From NCBI GenBank assembly GCA_905221605.1, contig CAJNDS010000668.1, forward strand, positions 1,209,055 to 1,273,054: a DNA stretch of 64,000 nucleotides, in the 5' to 3' direction. Of this stretch, positions 18,421 to 27,699 are shown piece after piece (within the stretch, counting starts at the first letter, position 1; the number at the start of each line of letters is the position of its first letter). The DNA comes from Symbiodinium natans. Its lineage: Eukaryota > Sar > Dinophyceae > Suessiales > Symbiodiniaceae. The position numbers were made by a program, and so were the translations under genes. The notes beneath the pieces were generated by a model. It was not told the DNA's origin and ran no database searches. It saw only the letters and a list, made by a program, of their open reading frames with translations.

Positions 18421-20300
18421 CTGTCACAGGCGCACCCACAGAGATCAAGACCCCATTCGTTCACAGTTTAGGCTGTTTAGGGTTTTTTTTTGAGGGCTTA
18501 GGCCTCCACTTGACTTTAAAGGGTTGTAGGGTTTAGGGTCGCAGGGCTTAGGGTTTTCGGTGTTGGGTTTTAAAGTTAACGAGGACTGAGGGCTGTGCCC
18601 ACGGGTCTGGCGACACAACTGAAAACCACAAGTGCCCAAAGGTTACTTTGACCTCAAGTCAGCCAAGCACTGGCCCAAAATCCCCAAACCCTAAACCCTG
18701 TACCCCAAACCCTGAACCCTATAGTTCTTATGATGGGCACCCGACCCTAAAGCCTAAACCTTAAATGCTGGCATATTTGGGCCCATTGTGATGGGTCTGT
18801 TTGGGGATTCCGGCCCCTAAACCTAAAACCCATCTCTCTGGAGGCAGAAGCCCTAAAGCCCCCAAATTGCGGTTCGGGATCTAGATCACTTCCTGGGCCA
18901 AAAGCTCAAGCTTAGTCCACATGACCCTAAACCCTAAACCCTAAACCCTAAACCCTAAACCCTAAACCCTAAACCCTAAACCCTAAACCCTAAACCCTAA
19001 ACCCTAAACCCTAACCCGTCGATCTTGGGGTTGAACTTTGATCGTAAACCCAGGAGTGTCCCTTTGGCGCATTCAAGACCTTTCCGCCCCCCCCCCCCCC
19101 CCCCTGTTGTGATCTCCTCTCTCTTGATGATAGATCTCACAGAACCAGTCCACTTTCTGGTCACCTCAGTCAGCTGCCCAACATGTTCAAGTCTGATGCC
19201 GTCCTGGTTGTGAAAAAATTCGCCTCAGCGGGGTTGTCAAGTTGGCTGATGAGGAATGCCTCAAGGGCATCAGGTCCGGCTTCTTCAACATCGGAGATCA
19301 TCTGCACCAATGAATTGTATGTCGCCCTGTTGAATGACTTCACGCTTGTGTCAGCTTGGAATGCTTCCTTGGCTGCACTTAGGAGGGTAGCTAAAAATCA
19401 AAATCTTAGCTGCCTCATTAAGAAACCCAATAAACCCAAAAAAGGTAAGGATCTAAAGTTACGGTAAAGTACCACAAAGCTTCGAGCTCCTTCGTGGGCA
19501 TCTTCTTCTCTCCGAAAGTGAAGGTGAATGCCACTTTGCGTTGCCTCCCTTGACGAGACTCTCACAGCGAAGGTCGCGGGTTTCCCTCCCTCGTAACTTT
19601 CTTAAACCTTAAACCCTAAACCCTCAACCCTCAACCCTAAACCCTAAACCGAAGAAAAACCCTAAACCCCATTCCTTAGTTAAGGGCTCTTTGGGACCTG
19701 ATAATCCAAAAAGGCTGTCCTCGCAGAGCGCGGTTCCGAAGTCGCGCTCCAGGAAGGAAGGAATGATCATCAGGGAGGCCTGCACATGGGTTATAAGGGC
19801 TTGGGTTTAGATTAATTACGGTTGCAGGTTTGGGAATGATCATGAGGGAGGCCTGTGTTCAAATGAGTTTGGAGGATTCGGGTTTAGGGTTTGGGCTACA
19901 GGGTTTGGATCCCAATGGTCGCGGCGGCGTCTCTGACAATCATCTTTAGAAGGAGCCATCCTAAAACCCTAAACCCTAAACCCTAAGCCCTAAACCCTAC
20001 TCCCCTACACCCTAACCCTCTAAACCCTGAACCCTCAACCCATGCTCTGCGAATCGCCCATCAATCACGCAAAAGGAGGGGGCGTTTGCACGCTTCCGGC
20101 AGCTTGGCGGATGGCTGCAGGGTTTAGGGTTTAGGGTTTAGGGTTTAGGGTTTAGGGTTTAGGGTCTTAGAGACTCCAATGGCCCTTAACTTTGGAAGAT
20201 TCCTTAAACCATATATGCTGCACCCTAAATCCTAAACCCTGAAACTCTGCATCGTGAGGAGACGATGAGACCCTGTAGCAACCTGGCCCCTGTGATGCTC
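18386..20300 (-). CDS. Multi-exon gene with telomere-repeat introns (product unknown)
   Basis: Nine exons read on the minus strand with matching phases: 20300-20246, 20114-20069, 19960-19900, 19779-19698, 19548-19484, 19367-19141, 19079-19016, 18618-18581, 18420-18386. Seven of nine acceptors are AG|G. Introns are telomere-like or element-derived. The only break is a one-base indel at a six-base run (19213-19218). The encoded segments are soluble-looking (for example AFTFTFGEKKMPTKEL, EAFQADTSVKSFNRATYNSL, NAPKGHSWVYDQSS). No domain was recognised. The first and last exons are not identified; a possible 22-bp microexon (18299-18320, AEELEIR) and islands at 17985-18053 and 17412-17492 would continue in phase. 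Confidence 0.68.
18581..18618 (-). CDS. Exon of the 18-20 kb gene
   Basis: Strong acceptor GGTTTTCAG, 38 bp, phase 1 to 0, VSPDPWAQPSVL, donor GTTAAC at 18580. Confidence 0.52.
18924..19015. repeat. Telomeric array forming the 5' end of an intron
   Basis: About 13 CCCTAAA units on plus. On the minus-strand transcript the intron of the 18-20 kb gene would begin GTTAGGGTTTAGGG and continue as this array. Confidence 0.88.
19016..19079 (-). CDS. Exon of the 18-20 kb gene
   Basis: Acceptor GGAAAG followed by G at 19079; phase 0 VLNAPKGHSWVYDQSSTPRS then T plus one base; the donor GTTAGG at 19015 is the start of a 13-copy telomeric array. The preceding 61-bp intron carries a long poly-G run. Confidence 0.6.
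19141..19367 (-). CDS. Exon of the 18-20 kb gene, with one-base indel
   Basis: Begins after CCAAG with phase 0: EAFQADTSVKSFNRATYNSL, later ISDVEEAGPDALEAFLISQL. After LDNPAEANF the frame must shift by one base at the run 19213-19218 and then continues HNQDGIRLEHVGQLTEVTRK and WTGS to donor GTGAGA at 19140. With the indel corrected, the length is a multiple of three. Confidence 0.68.
19368..19483 (-). mobile_element. Introner-like intron (family M) with GAAGC duplication
   Basis: 116-bp intron of the 18-20 kb gene beginning GAAGCTTTGTGG and ending GTGCAGCCAAG, then GAAGC again in the exon. Removing it restores the codons CTC|GAA GCA. A homologous sequence lies at 39283-39392 (shared TTAAGAAACCC, AATAAAC, GATCT blocks), so this is a dispersed element acting as an intron. 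It implies a GA-AG intron, a class reported in dinoflagellates. Confidence 0.72.
19484..19548 (-). CDS. Exon of the 18-20 kb gene
   Basis: Acceptor GTCAAG followed by G at 19548, two bases plus 21 codons (RQRKVAFTFTFGEKKMPTKE then L). It ends where the first GAAGC copy of the next intron begins. Phase 1 to 0. Confidence 0.65.
19698..19779 (-). CDS. Exon of the 18-20 kb gene
   Basis: Acceptor GTGCAG followed by G at 19779, 27 codons (ASLMIIPSFLERDFGTALCE then DSLFGLS) plus one base, donor GTCCCA. The first ~20 bases are repeated inside the preceding intron at 19836-19860. The following 149-bp intron contains CCCTAAA/CCCTCAA units on the plus strand. Confidence 0.65.
19900..19960 (-). CDS. Exon of the 18-20 kb gene
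   Basis: The acceptor is the telomere-type word TTTTAG followed by G at 19960. 61 bp reading MAPSKDDCQRRRRDHWDPNP, donor GTAGCC at 19899. Phase 2 to 0. The ATG at 19959 could be mistaken for a start, but the upstream exon joins in frame. Confidence 0.58.
20069..20114 (-). CDS. Exon of the 18-20 kb gene
   Basis: Acceptor CTGCAG at 20117-20115, phase 1 to 2, reading IRQAAGSVQTPPPF, donor GTGATT at 20068-20063. The next intron (19961-20068) is almost pure TTTAGGG-like repeat on the transcript. Confidence 0.58.
20246..20300 (-). CDS. Exon of the 18-20 kb gene
   Basis: Acceptor CGTCAG followed by G, 18 codons (EHHRGQVATGSHRLLTMQ) plus one base, donor GTTTCA. Phase 0 to 1. The intron that follows contains the telomeric tract 20119-20165. 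Confidence 0.55.
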
Positions 20301-20443
20301 CTGACGGCGTAACCTTAAACCTTAAGCCCTAAACCCTAAACCCTAAACCCTAAACCCCAAGAAGTTGCAGAGACTCCACCTGGAGGTTCATGGGTAGTTC
20401 ATGGGCCCCCCACTACCCCCACTACACCCCTCTATACTACCCG

Positions 20444-20513
20444 TTTAGGGTTTAGGGTTTAGGGTTTAGGGTTTAGGGTTTAGGGTTTAGGGTTTAGGGT
20501 TTAGGGTTTAGGG
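20444..20513. repeat. Interstitial telomeric block (TTTAGGG)n
   Basis: Ten TTTAGGG units; a second tract of six or seven units follows at 20659-20706. Confidence 0.94.
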
Positions 20514-21350
20514 GTTACCCCCTTAAATAACCTGAATTAGGCTTAATTGTCCCTACCTGGCCTATATTATGGGGGGGAACCTAGGGGGCGTAGTACAGAG
20601 GGGGGTAGGGGAACCCATGAGTAGTTATAAGTAGGGTACTAGAAAGACTGTTACACTTCGGGTTTAGGGTTTAGGGTTTAGGGTTTAGGGTTTAGGGTTT
20701 AGGGTTTCTGATAACCCCACTTATAACTACCTGAAGTAAAGAGGACTCCTGACATTCATGCTGCGGGTCCCCTGCGGAGGAAAGAAGATTGGGAGCATTC
20801 CTGACATTTTAGCTACGAGTGAGGCCTACTAGGAGCTTAAACCCAGCGAGGCGAATATAGCAAATCCCACATGCCTACCCGGTGAATTCAGGAATCTTCC
20901 TTGATTAAGGCCCAACTTTTCCACATGCTTGACTAAGCACTATGCCTTTGAAATCCTACGAAGAATCCCTATCTGCACCCGAAGGTGTGAGCAAATGCGC
21001 AACACGAAGCCTCCTAAACCTTAAGCCCTAAACCCTGAACCCAGTATTCAGAGAGCCCTATACCACGAAGATGCCTTAAACTACATAGGGCTGCTTTTTC
21101 TGATGTACTTCAGCCTTGTTCCTGAGGAGCTCCGCTCCCTACAGTAAACTCCATAAAGTTGGAACATGGTTTAAGGATGCTTAGAGCTGGGATTCCCTTT
21201 AGTATACCTTCTGGGGTACGGGGATAAGGATGTTAAAACTTAGGGTTTAGGGTTTAGGGTTTAGGGTTTAGGGTTTGGAGTTTACTGTAAGGTTTCGTAG
21301 GGTTTGGGACTCTTCCGAGCTCAGGGTTTACGGTTTTGCGGCTTCGGCTT

Positions 21351-21459
21351 CCCAGAGACTCCAATACCCCTTAACTCAGGACTATCCCTTAAAGTATAAG
21401 AGGGTTCCTTATATGGATTCAGGAATATTCCTTGATTAAGAGGTATTGGAGTCTCTGGG
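21351..21459. mobile_element. Inverted-repeat element family C
   Basis: CCCAGAGACTCCAATACCCC at the left is mirrored at the right (TATTGGAGTCTCTGGG). 109 bp, with inner GGTTCCTTATATGG. Same length as the copy at 57633-57741. Confidence 0.82.
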
Positions 21460-21837
21460 TTCAGGAGATCTGGCTGTCTGCCTCCAGCGGCGCACCCTGC
21501 GCAAGGTTCACGCGCCGTGCCTCCCCCAGGCGAGAGCGAGAAATAGCTCATGAGGGTTTAGGGTTTAGGGTTTAGGGTTTGGGGTTTAGGGTTTAGGGTT
21601 TAGGGTTTAGGGTTTAGGGCTCTCTACCTTGGACCCTTAAGGTTGTACCTTTGGGTTTTAGGGACACTTTTTCAAAAGATTTTTTTATGGCAGCATAAGG
21701 GCCATTTTTAGGAGCATATTAAGGGCAACCTTTAGGGGGCTTTAGGGTTTAGGACAGGATCCTTAAGGGCAAAAACCCGAAGCACTAAACCACCTACCGG
21801 ACAGTGTCCTTTCAGACCAGGGGTGCTGGGATCAGAG

Positions 21838-21930
21838 ATTTAGGGTTTAGGGTTTAGGGTTTAGGGTTTAGGGTTTAGGGTTTAGGGTTTAGGGTTTAGG
21901 GTTTAGGGTTTAGGGTTTAGGGTTTAGGGT
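21838..21930. repeat. Interstitial telomeric block (TTTAGGG)n, about 13 copies
   Basis: Perfect heptamers ending directly at the exon-like island 21931-22100. Confidence 0.95.
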
Positions 21931-22100
21931 CCCCCAGAAGGCTTCGCAGGAGCATTTGCACGATTGCCATTCCCCGATGGTGTTGTCGAGGCAGTGGCAG
22001 TGGCATCAACGGCGGCAACCTGGGGCGTCTTAACCTTTGGCCGTGAGCGACTGAGTGCCTCCATCTCAGCCGTGAGGGCTGAGTGAAGCTGTTCACGGTT
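21931..22100 (-). CDS. Large exon-like island, Ala/Thr-rich segment
   Basis: The minus strand is open for ~56 codons: EQLHSALTAEMEALSRSRPK, then VKTPQVAAVDATATASTTPS and GNGNRANAPAKPSG. A helical N-part passes into a low-complexity Ala/Thr/Pro linker. An internal CCAAAG|GTTAAG could act as a donor. No domain recognised. Confidence 0.58.
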
Positions 22101-22144
22101 TAGGGTTTAGGGTGACCCTAAACCTTAAAAGCCAAACCTACTCA

Positions 22145-22335
22145 GGTTGTGCGCTCATTCTCCATCGCCCAGTCATAACAAGACTCAAGCAACTTCGATG
22201 GCTTTCTGCTTTCGTCCGAGAAAACTTTTCGGCAGTGCACGTCGCACTCACAAGGGCCAACAAGGAACGGCTCATGGCATTCCCAGCCAGCTACTTCGCA
22301 ACCCGATCATCCAAGCGGGGGTTTCCTTATTGTGA
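22145..22335 (+). CDS. Exon-like island, unknown protein
   Basis: Plus-strand acceptor CTACTCAG followed by G, then ~62 open codons: CALILHRPVITRLKQLRWLS, AFVRENFSAVHVALTRANKE, RLMAFPASYFATRSSKRGF. The minus strand has stops here. It is directly followed by a family A element at 22338. Confidence 0.55.
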
Positions 22336-22337
22336 AA

Positions 22338-22573
22338 TACTTGGAGGCTCATGGTTAGCTACGCAAGAAAGTAGGGGAAAAAGAAATAAGTAACCACACC
22401 TATAACCCTATTTCGGGTACTTATAGCTTGGAATGTTCCCCCTGAAACTAACAGTGTTTAATAGGGATTATGATAGGGGGTACTATAATCCCTATTAAGG
22501 ACTGCTAGTATACGTAAGGGGGAACATCCCAACCTTCGGGCTCTAGTTATAAACTACCAGTGAACCTCGAAGT
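22338..22573. mobile_element. Family A element interrupted by a family B element
   Basis: TACTTGGAGGCTCATGG at the left and CCAGTGAACCTCGAAGT at the right are family A ends. Inside, 22438-22532 is a complete family B element (TTGGAATGTTCCCCCTG to GGGGGAACATCCCAA). No clear target duplication was found for this B copy. Confidence 0.75.
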
Positions 22574-22724
22574 CGTGTTGGTTCAAAGTTCAAAAAGAAG
22601 AGCCTCAGGCAGCCCAAGACTGCCCAATACTTCCAGGATTTAGGGTGTAGGGTTTGGGGTTGAGGGTTCGGGTTTAGGGTTTAGGGCTTCGGGTTTGGGG
22701 TTTGGGTTCAGGGTTTACGAGCTA

Positions 22725-22860
22725 GACACGGGCCTTGTGGATTTGAGCGGGCAGCTGTCAAGAAAAGACTGTTTAGGCACAGTGCACCCCAAAATTGAAT
22801 GGCTCGTATGGATGCCAGTACTTCGAAATGTAACCAATTGCAGCACTGCCCAGCCTTCAG
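22725..22860 (-). CDS. Exon-like island, strand uncertain
   Basis: The minus strand reads LGSAAIGYISKYWHPYEPFN then FGVHC, very protein-like, with a possible GTGCAC donor after it and a second piece after TTGACAG (LPAQIHKARV). The plus strand is also open (LDTGLVDLSGQLSRKDCLGT). Undecided. Confidence 0.4.
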
Positions 22861-23172
22861 AAGGGACCTTTAATCTTATTTCCCTATATACCCCCTAGCT
22901 AACCCGTAAGGTCCCTCACAAGGGTCCCACCTTTAGCCCCTTGATTCTTGCACTCCCAAGCTTTGAAACACCTCTAAACATGTGAATCTGCAACCTTGAG
23001 CCCCAAACCCTAAACACCCCAAGCCCTAAACTCTAAACCCATGACAGAAACACCATGAAGGAACCCAGGGTTTTGAGACTTGGGATCTTGCTGTGCGGAG
23101 AAAAAACTCCAGAAACATCCTAAACCCTACACCCTACACCCTACACCCTAAACCCTAAACCCTAGGTGCCAC

Positions 23173-23228
23173 CTGCTCCAGGGACCGCAGCCGCAGATAC
23201 ATGTCGTAGACCGTGGCGATGTTGGGAC
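23173..23228 (-). CDS. Exon-like island, unknown protein
   Basis: Acceptor TGGGAG followed by G at 23228, PNIATVYDMYLRLRSLEQ, donor GTGGCA at 23172. Upstream frame HEMLGG is also open. Confidence 0.56.
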
Positions 23229-23257
23229 CTCCCAGCATTTCGTGGGTAGGGTTCAGT

Positions 23258-23402
23258 TAGGGTTTAGGGTTTAGGGTTTAGGGTTTAGGGTTTAGGGTTT
23301 AGGGTTTAGGGTTTAGGGCTTAGCGTTTAGGGTTTAGGGTTTAGGGTTTAGGGTTTAGGGTTTAGGGTTTAGGGGTTAGGGGTTAGGGGTTAGGGGTTAG
23401 GG
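23258..23402. repeat. Telomeric block passing into TTAGGGG
   Basis: About 17 TTTAGGG units followed by six TTAGGGG units, a same-length variant in which one T is exchanged for G. Confidence 0.94.
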
Positions 23403-23580
23403 GTTAGGGTTCCGGGTTCCCGAAGCCCTAGAACTGTCCATGAACCTCCATGCTGGCAGCTTAAACCTCCAGTATACAGGCAACATGTGTTGAGGGTTTA
23501 AGGGCTCGGGGAACCCCTCCCTGCCAACGCCAACCGGCACATTGGACCCTTTGACTCTAAGCAATCAGCAGGACAGTTAC

Positions 23581-23619
23581 AGAGCCCAAGCTACTTCTAC
23601 CCATCACGAATTCAAAAGC
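23581..23619 (-). CDS. 39-bp microexon
   Basis: Acceptor GATTCAG followed by G at 23619, 13 codons AFEFVMGRSSLGS, donor GTAACT at 23580. Phase 0 to 0. Confidence 0.48.
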
Positions 23620-23785
23620 CTGAATCCCCCGAGGACCGAGTCCTAAACCCGAAGCCATGACCCCGAGCCTTAAACCCGACACCCTAAACCCTAAACCCTA
23701 AACACTAAACCCTAAACCCTAAACCCTAAGCCCTAAACCCTAAACCTTAAAACCTAAGCTACCCTAAGCCCCGTCGCACCCTCAC

Positions 23786-23848
23786 AGGGGGGCTCAGAAA
23801 GGGCTCCGAGGGCTCGTAGGCTTCAAGGAAGGCCCAGGGGTGATCCAC
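23786..23848 (-). CDS. Exon-like island, unknown protein
   Basis: VDHPWAFLEAYEPSEPFLSP then a strong donor GTGAGG at 23785. The acceptor is unclear: the sequence upstream on this strand is CCCTAAA-type and lacks AG. Confidence 0.48.
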
Positions 23849-23951
23849 GTGGGGTTTAGGGTCCGGAGTTTAGGGTTTAGGGTTTAGGGTTTAGGGTTTA
23901 GGGTTTAGGGTTTAGGTAGAGCCTAGGGTTCGGGGTTTAAGTCTTCACTGC

Positions 23952-24000
23952 GAGGCGAGCCGCAAAAAGATTCCAGACCCCGAAGCTCTCATCCTGAACC
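23952..24000 (+). CDS. Small exon-like island
   Basis: Acceptor CTGCGAG followed by G, ASRKKIPDPEALILNP. No firm donor; the minus strand is also open. Confidence 0.3.
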
Positions 24001-24302
24001 CTCACCAGCCCCCTCCCCTACCCCAAAAAAAGCAAAATAGTAGATAAACATATAAAAAACGAAAAACAAAAAAGGATATATATATAATTCAAGAAACACT
24101 TTAATCCTGATGATAGGAACCCCCCCAAGCAACAGTGCTTAGGGTTTAAGGTTTCAGGTTAAGGGCCTAGGGCACTCCATTCTCGGAGTTCCCCTGCCCC
24201 CGCCCCAAAGAGATCCCCCATTCGCTCAACATCGTTTTAGGGTTTAGGGTTTGGGGTTTGGGGTTTAGGGTTTAGGGCTTAGGGTTTAGGGTTTAGGGTC
24301 AC

Positions 24303-24340
24303 GAGCCTCCGGAGTAGGTCCACGTCAGCCACAAGGGCAC
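24303..24340 (-). CDS. 38-bp microexon
   Basis: Acceptor TGGCCAG followed by G at 24340 and donor GTGACC at 24302. Two frames are plausible (ALVADVDLLRRL or PLWLTWTYSGGS). Confidence 0.38.
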
Positions 24341-24756
24341 CTGGCCAGGCCCTACTTTCTTAGGGTAGTTACATGGCCCCTATACAACCCGAGGGCCCTT
24401 AAAAGGGGGAGCCCCTTATTGCATAACGCTTATTATATACCCCTTGTAAGGGTTTTAGGGTTTAGGATTTAGGGTTCATGGTTTAGGGCCTTAAAGACCC
24501 CCTAAACTCCTAAAATCCCTACTTAGGGTAGTTACATGGCCCCCTTTTAAGGGCCCATATTGAGGGGGCCGGCCCCCTTATTACATACCCCTTATATAAT
24601 ATGCCCTATACAATCCAAGGGCCCATACTTCAGTGCCCTTTAAGGGAGGCAGGGGGCCATATTCAGCGACCATGAAACTATCCTTAGACACTTGGAGGGG
24701 GATTTAGCACTTAGGGTTGGGACCCTTGGATGGCCAAAGGACGGTTGCCTGGGACC

Positions 24757-24828
24757 CTTTTTACCTACAGTTTTATGGGTTATAGCCTATGAAGTAAAGG
24801 GTAGTTACTACGAAACTGTAGGTACACA
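24757..24828. mobile_element. Short inverted-repeat element family K
   Basis: ACCTACAGTTTTATGGG mirrors GTTACTACGAAACTGTAGGT. A related copy lies at about 56466-56522 (CTACAGTTTAGTAACTACCC to AAACTACAGGT). Confidence 0.55.
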
Positions 24829-25282
24829 AAGCCCCAGGTACGACTGGGCAAGTAGGTACAAGGGAAGTTCCGAGGACCCTAAACGGGAGTTATCCTGCTT
24901 CGTAGATAGGAACTACTTATTGGTCCCCCGATGCTCCAAGGTCAACTTTAGGTATAACCTGTCCAAAGCTCCGACTCAGCAAGCCCCCAAGAACCCCTAA
25001 CGCTAACTGTGTAGTAGTCCTTCGTACTGCAGGAACCCTAAACCCTCTTAAACAGACCCCACCGTCTCGAGGATTCCTGCACCGACCCACCCCCCCTTCA
25101 AGGGCTGTTAGCTATTGCGGGAAAAAGCGTGAAAACACACACACACACACACACACAAACACAAACACAAGCAAAACCAGGGCTTAGGGAATAAGAGTTT
25201 TAGGCCTGAAGCCTAAAACCCTGAAAGCTCTCGAAGTCCCTACATCCCTATAAACCCTAACTTAATCCCAAAGCCCCGTCCC

Positions 25283-25385
25283 GAGGCCGAAATCCAACGT
25301 GAGTCAGAGGTCCGACCTGACCCGTGGTATTTCCCAGCAGGCACTCTTTGAGCTGGCCGTCCTCCTTGCAGAAATTTGAAATTTG
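25283..25385 (+). CDS. Exon-like island with stop
   Basis: Plus strand: GTCAGAG acceptor followed by G, then SDLTRGISQQALFELAVLLA and EI before TGA. Helical, Leu-rich. The overlapping frame PRPEAEIQRESEVRPDPW is open too. Confidence 0.42.
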
Positions 25386-25549
25386 GGGGGGTTTGAGGTT
25401 CAGGTTGTGGGCATTTGGGGCGCCTTTGGGCCTCTAGGGTCTTGAGGGTTTTCGGGGGCAAGGGTTTGGGCTTTGGGGCTTTTATGTGTTCTGGGCTCTT
25501 AGGCGACTGAGTTTTAGGAGTTGTGGTTAAGTGATGGCTAGGGGTTGAA

Positions 25550-25850
25550 AATTATGAAGCGTCGAGCTTCTTGGATGGAGCTGTTGCTGGGGTGCGCTCC
25601 GAGTTACGGCTTGCAAGGAACGCAGAAAGCGTGGCCAGCAAGGGCTTTAGCATCGACATTTCACCCTCTCTTCAAAGCAGCCACTCGCTGCAAGACTAGT
25701 CTTGCCGCGCCGTTGCCGAACCGGGTCTTAACCGACCGAAGCCCTGCGTGGCTGAAGATGTAGGGCTGCTTCGGTCCCCTCAACCGCTGCGACAACTCAC
25801 GGACAACAGCTCGGTTTTGTTGCCGGGTGGTTTGCCTAATTTACGGGTTA
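25550..25850 (-). CDS. Coding stretch of about 300 bp with one frame change
   Basis: The minus strand reads NRAVVRELSQRLRGPKQPYI, FSHAGLRSVKTRFGNGAARL, VLQRVAALKRG to TGA, and in the adjacent frame MSMLKPLLATLSAFLASRNS then ERTPATAPSKKLDAS and TAA. Either an intronless fragment with one indel or two exons. No domain recognised; the plus-strand ORF here is probably the shadow. Confidence 0.5.
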
Positions 25851-26043
25851 GGGTCTCTGCTACATAAGGAAGCTACCTCGGACCATGTAGAGGGGTTCTC
25901 ATCCTGAACAGTTCTACCTGCCCCAAAGTACACATGGTAAGGCCCGTATTATGCATTATTTGGGGGATCCTGAATGTTGCGCGAAATAAGCCCTCGGAAT
26001 CATAATCATAACCAAATTATGGGCATTTTGCCAATCATGTAGC

Positions 26044-26340
26044 CCTACTGTGAATGTGGACTTATTTACGTATTTATTTATTTTCTTATTTACTTATTTA
26101 CTTAGTTACTTAGTTACTTAGTTACTTAGTTACTTAGTTACTTACTTACTTACTTACTTACTTACTTTCTAACTTACTTGCTACTTACTTTGCATGTGTA
26201 TATATATAGATATACGTATAATATTGTGTTTATGTGTACATGATATAAATGTGAATATAAGTGAATATAACTATAAATCAGTGAATAAATAAATTTAAAA
26301 AAATAAATAAATACATATATATAAATATATATAGACGGCG
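26044..26340. repeat. AT-rich microsatellite region, (ACTT/AGTT)n
   Basis: TTTATT words, then about 25 tetranucleotides of TTACTTAG/TTACTTAC, then TATATA and AATAAATA runs. No coding potential. Confidence 0.93.
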
Positions 26341-26519
26341 TAAGTTTAGGTAGGTTACTTACGGGAGGTTCGGATGGTGTGCACTGTGTGCTGTCCAGGA
26401 TCTAAAGTAGGTTTCAGGCTCCAGTCTGACGGAGGCCCCGCAAATGGGTTTAGGGTTTAGGGTTTAGGGTTTAGGGTCCAGAGTTGAGGGTTTAGGGTCC
26501 AAAACAAATCATGTGTCAC

Positions 26520-26568
26520 CTCTCGCGCAAGCCTCCTCCGTCGGTTCCATGCTGTAAAGCTCGTCGAC
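26520..26568 (-). CDS. Exon-like island, unknown protein
   Basis: Acceptor GCATAG followed by G at 26568, VDELYSMEPTEEACAR plus one base, donor GTGACA at 26519. Acidic. Confidence 0.55.
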
Positions 26569-26721
26569 CTATGCAAGATCTGCATGATGGGTGCGGTTAG
26601 GCTTGGGGTAACCCTAAACCCTCAACCCTAAACCCCAAACCCTAAACCCTGAACCCTAAACCGTAATTAAACCCTAAACCGTTTCGGGGCTTTAGGTTGT
26701 TTGGGCTGTGCGCAGGGGTAC

Positions 26722-26815
26722 TTGTCGGGCCAGGTAGCCAGGACCTATAACTTCCTTCCAAGCGCGCTCGGCAGTCACAGCCAAGGAAACTGTATTCATG
26801 TCGTTGCGTGCGACC
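26722..26815 (-). CDS. Exon-like island, unknown protein
   Basis: Acceptor CTGCAG followed by G at 26815, 31 codons (VARNDMNTVSLAVTAERAWK then EVIGPGYLARQ), donor GTACCC at 26721. Confidence 0.58.
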
Positions 26816-27104
26816 CTGCAGGGCATTAGGGTCTGTTGCCAGGGTTTTTGACAGCGGTTCCGTTAGTTGAGGAGGTTGCCTAGAAAGACCGAAAGTCCAA
26901 TGCCCTCTAATCAGCAGCTCAGTTAGACGAGATCGGCAGGGTCTTATTTTTCAAACATCGCCCTATGTTCAAAATCGGGCCGAGGTGCTACAGGCCCAGC
27001 AAGCGTTGGATTGTGAGAATGTGCATCCCATGTCTAGTCTCTAGTGTTGGTAATCAGGACCTTCACTAGCTCTCAGGCTCCTTCGTATTCCACACTTAGG
27101 GTTG

Positions 27105-27215
27105 CACTTGGAGGTTCAGGGGAAGGCCTGTAGGTACCCTAAAGAGGGTTGTAAGTTGTAAGTATAGTTGCCGTACTTATAACCCCACTTATAACTATCC
27201 ATGAACTTCCAAGTA
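27105..27215. mobile_element. Family A element
   Basis: CACTTGGAGGTTCAGGG at the left and CCATGAACTTCCAAGTA at the right, 111 bp, with mirrored ACTTATAACCCCACTTATAA inside. Confidence 0.7.
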
Positions 27216-27311
27216 GGGTGTAAGAAATTGGGGGTTGACGAAAATAGGGGACTCTTAGTATGGTCCCTGATTCTAGATCCTACTATTTGGAGAATCAGGA
27301 CCCGATTAGGG

Positions 27312-27390
27312 CCCCGGCAATCTTCATGACGAGGGCGTCGGGCAGCCATGCCTCTGCAAAACCAGGGTTGCACTTTGTCTCTTCGGGTTT
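27312..27390 (-). CDS. Exon-like island, unknown protein
   Basis: The minus strand reads PEETKCNPGFAEAWLPDALV then MKIAGALI. Acceptor could be GAAGAG or GCAGAG|G. The next minus-strand island at 27565-27612 (GSGAPGKPIVETDSLQTS) is also open. Confidence 0.45.
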
Positions 27391-27699
27391 AAGTTGCAGG
27401 GTTCAGGGTTCGGGGTTCAGGGTTCAGGGTTCAGGGTTTAGGGTTTAGGTTTAGGCTGTAGGATTTAGGGTTTCAAGGTTTAGGGTCTCGGGTTTCAGGA
27501 TTGAGGACACTGGGGCAGGGGCGCGGGGGGGGGGGGGGGGGGGGGCGGGGAAAGTTGAGGTCTGGAGAGAGTCGGTCTCTACAATGGGCTTGCCCGGTGC
27601 CCCCGAGCCCACAGAGAGCCCCAAAACCCTAAACCCTAAACCCTAAACTCTAAACCCTAAACCCTAAACCCTAAACCAACCCCAAACCCTAAACCCCGT

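Noticed and set aside
25135-25160. CA repeat as a regulatory element
   Set aside because: Plain microsatellite with nothing supporting a function.
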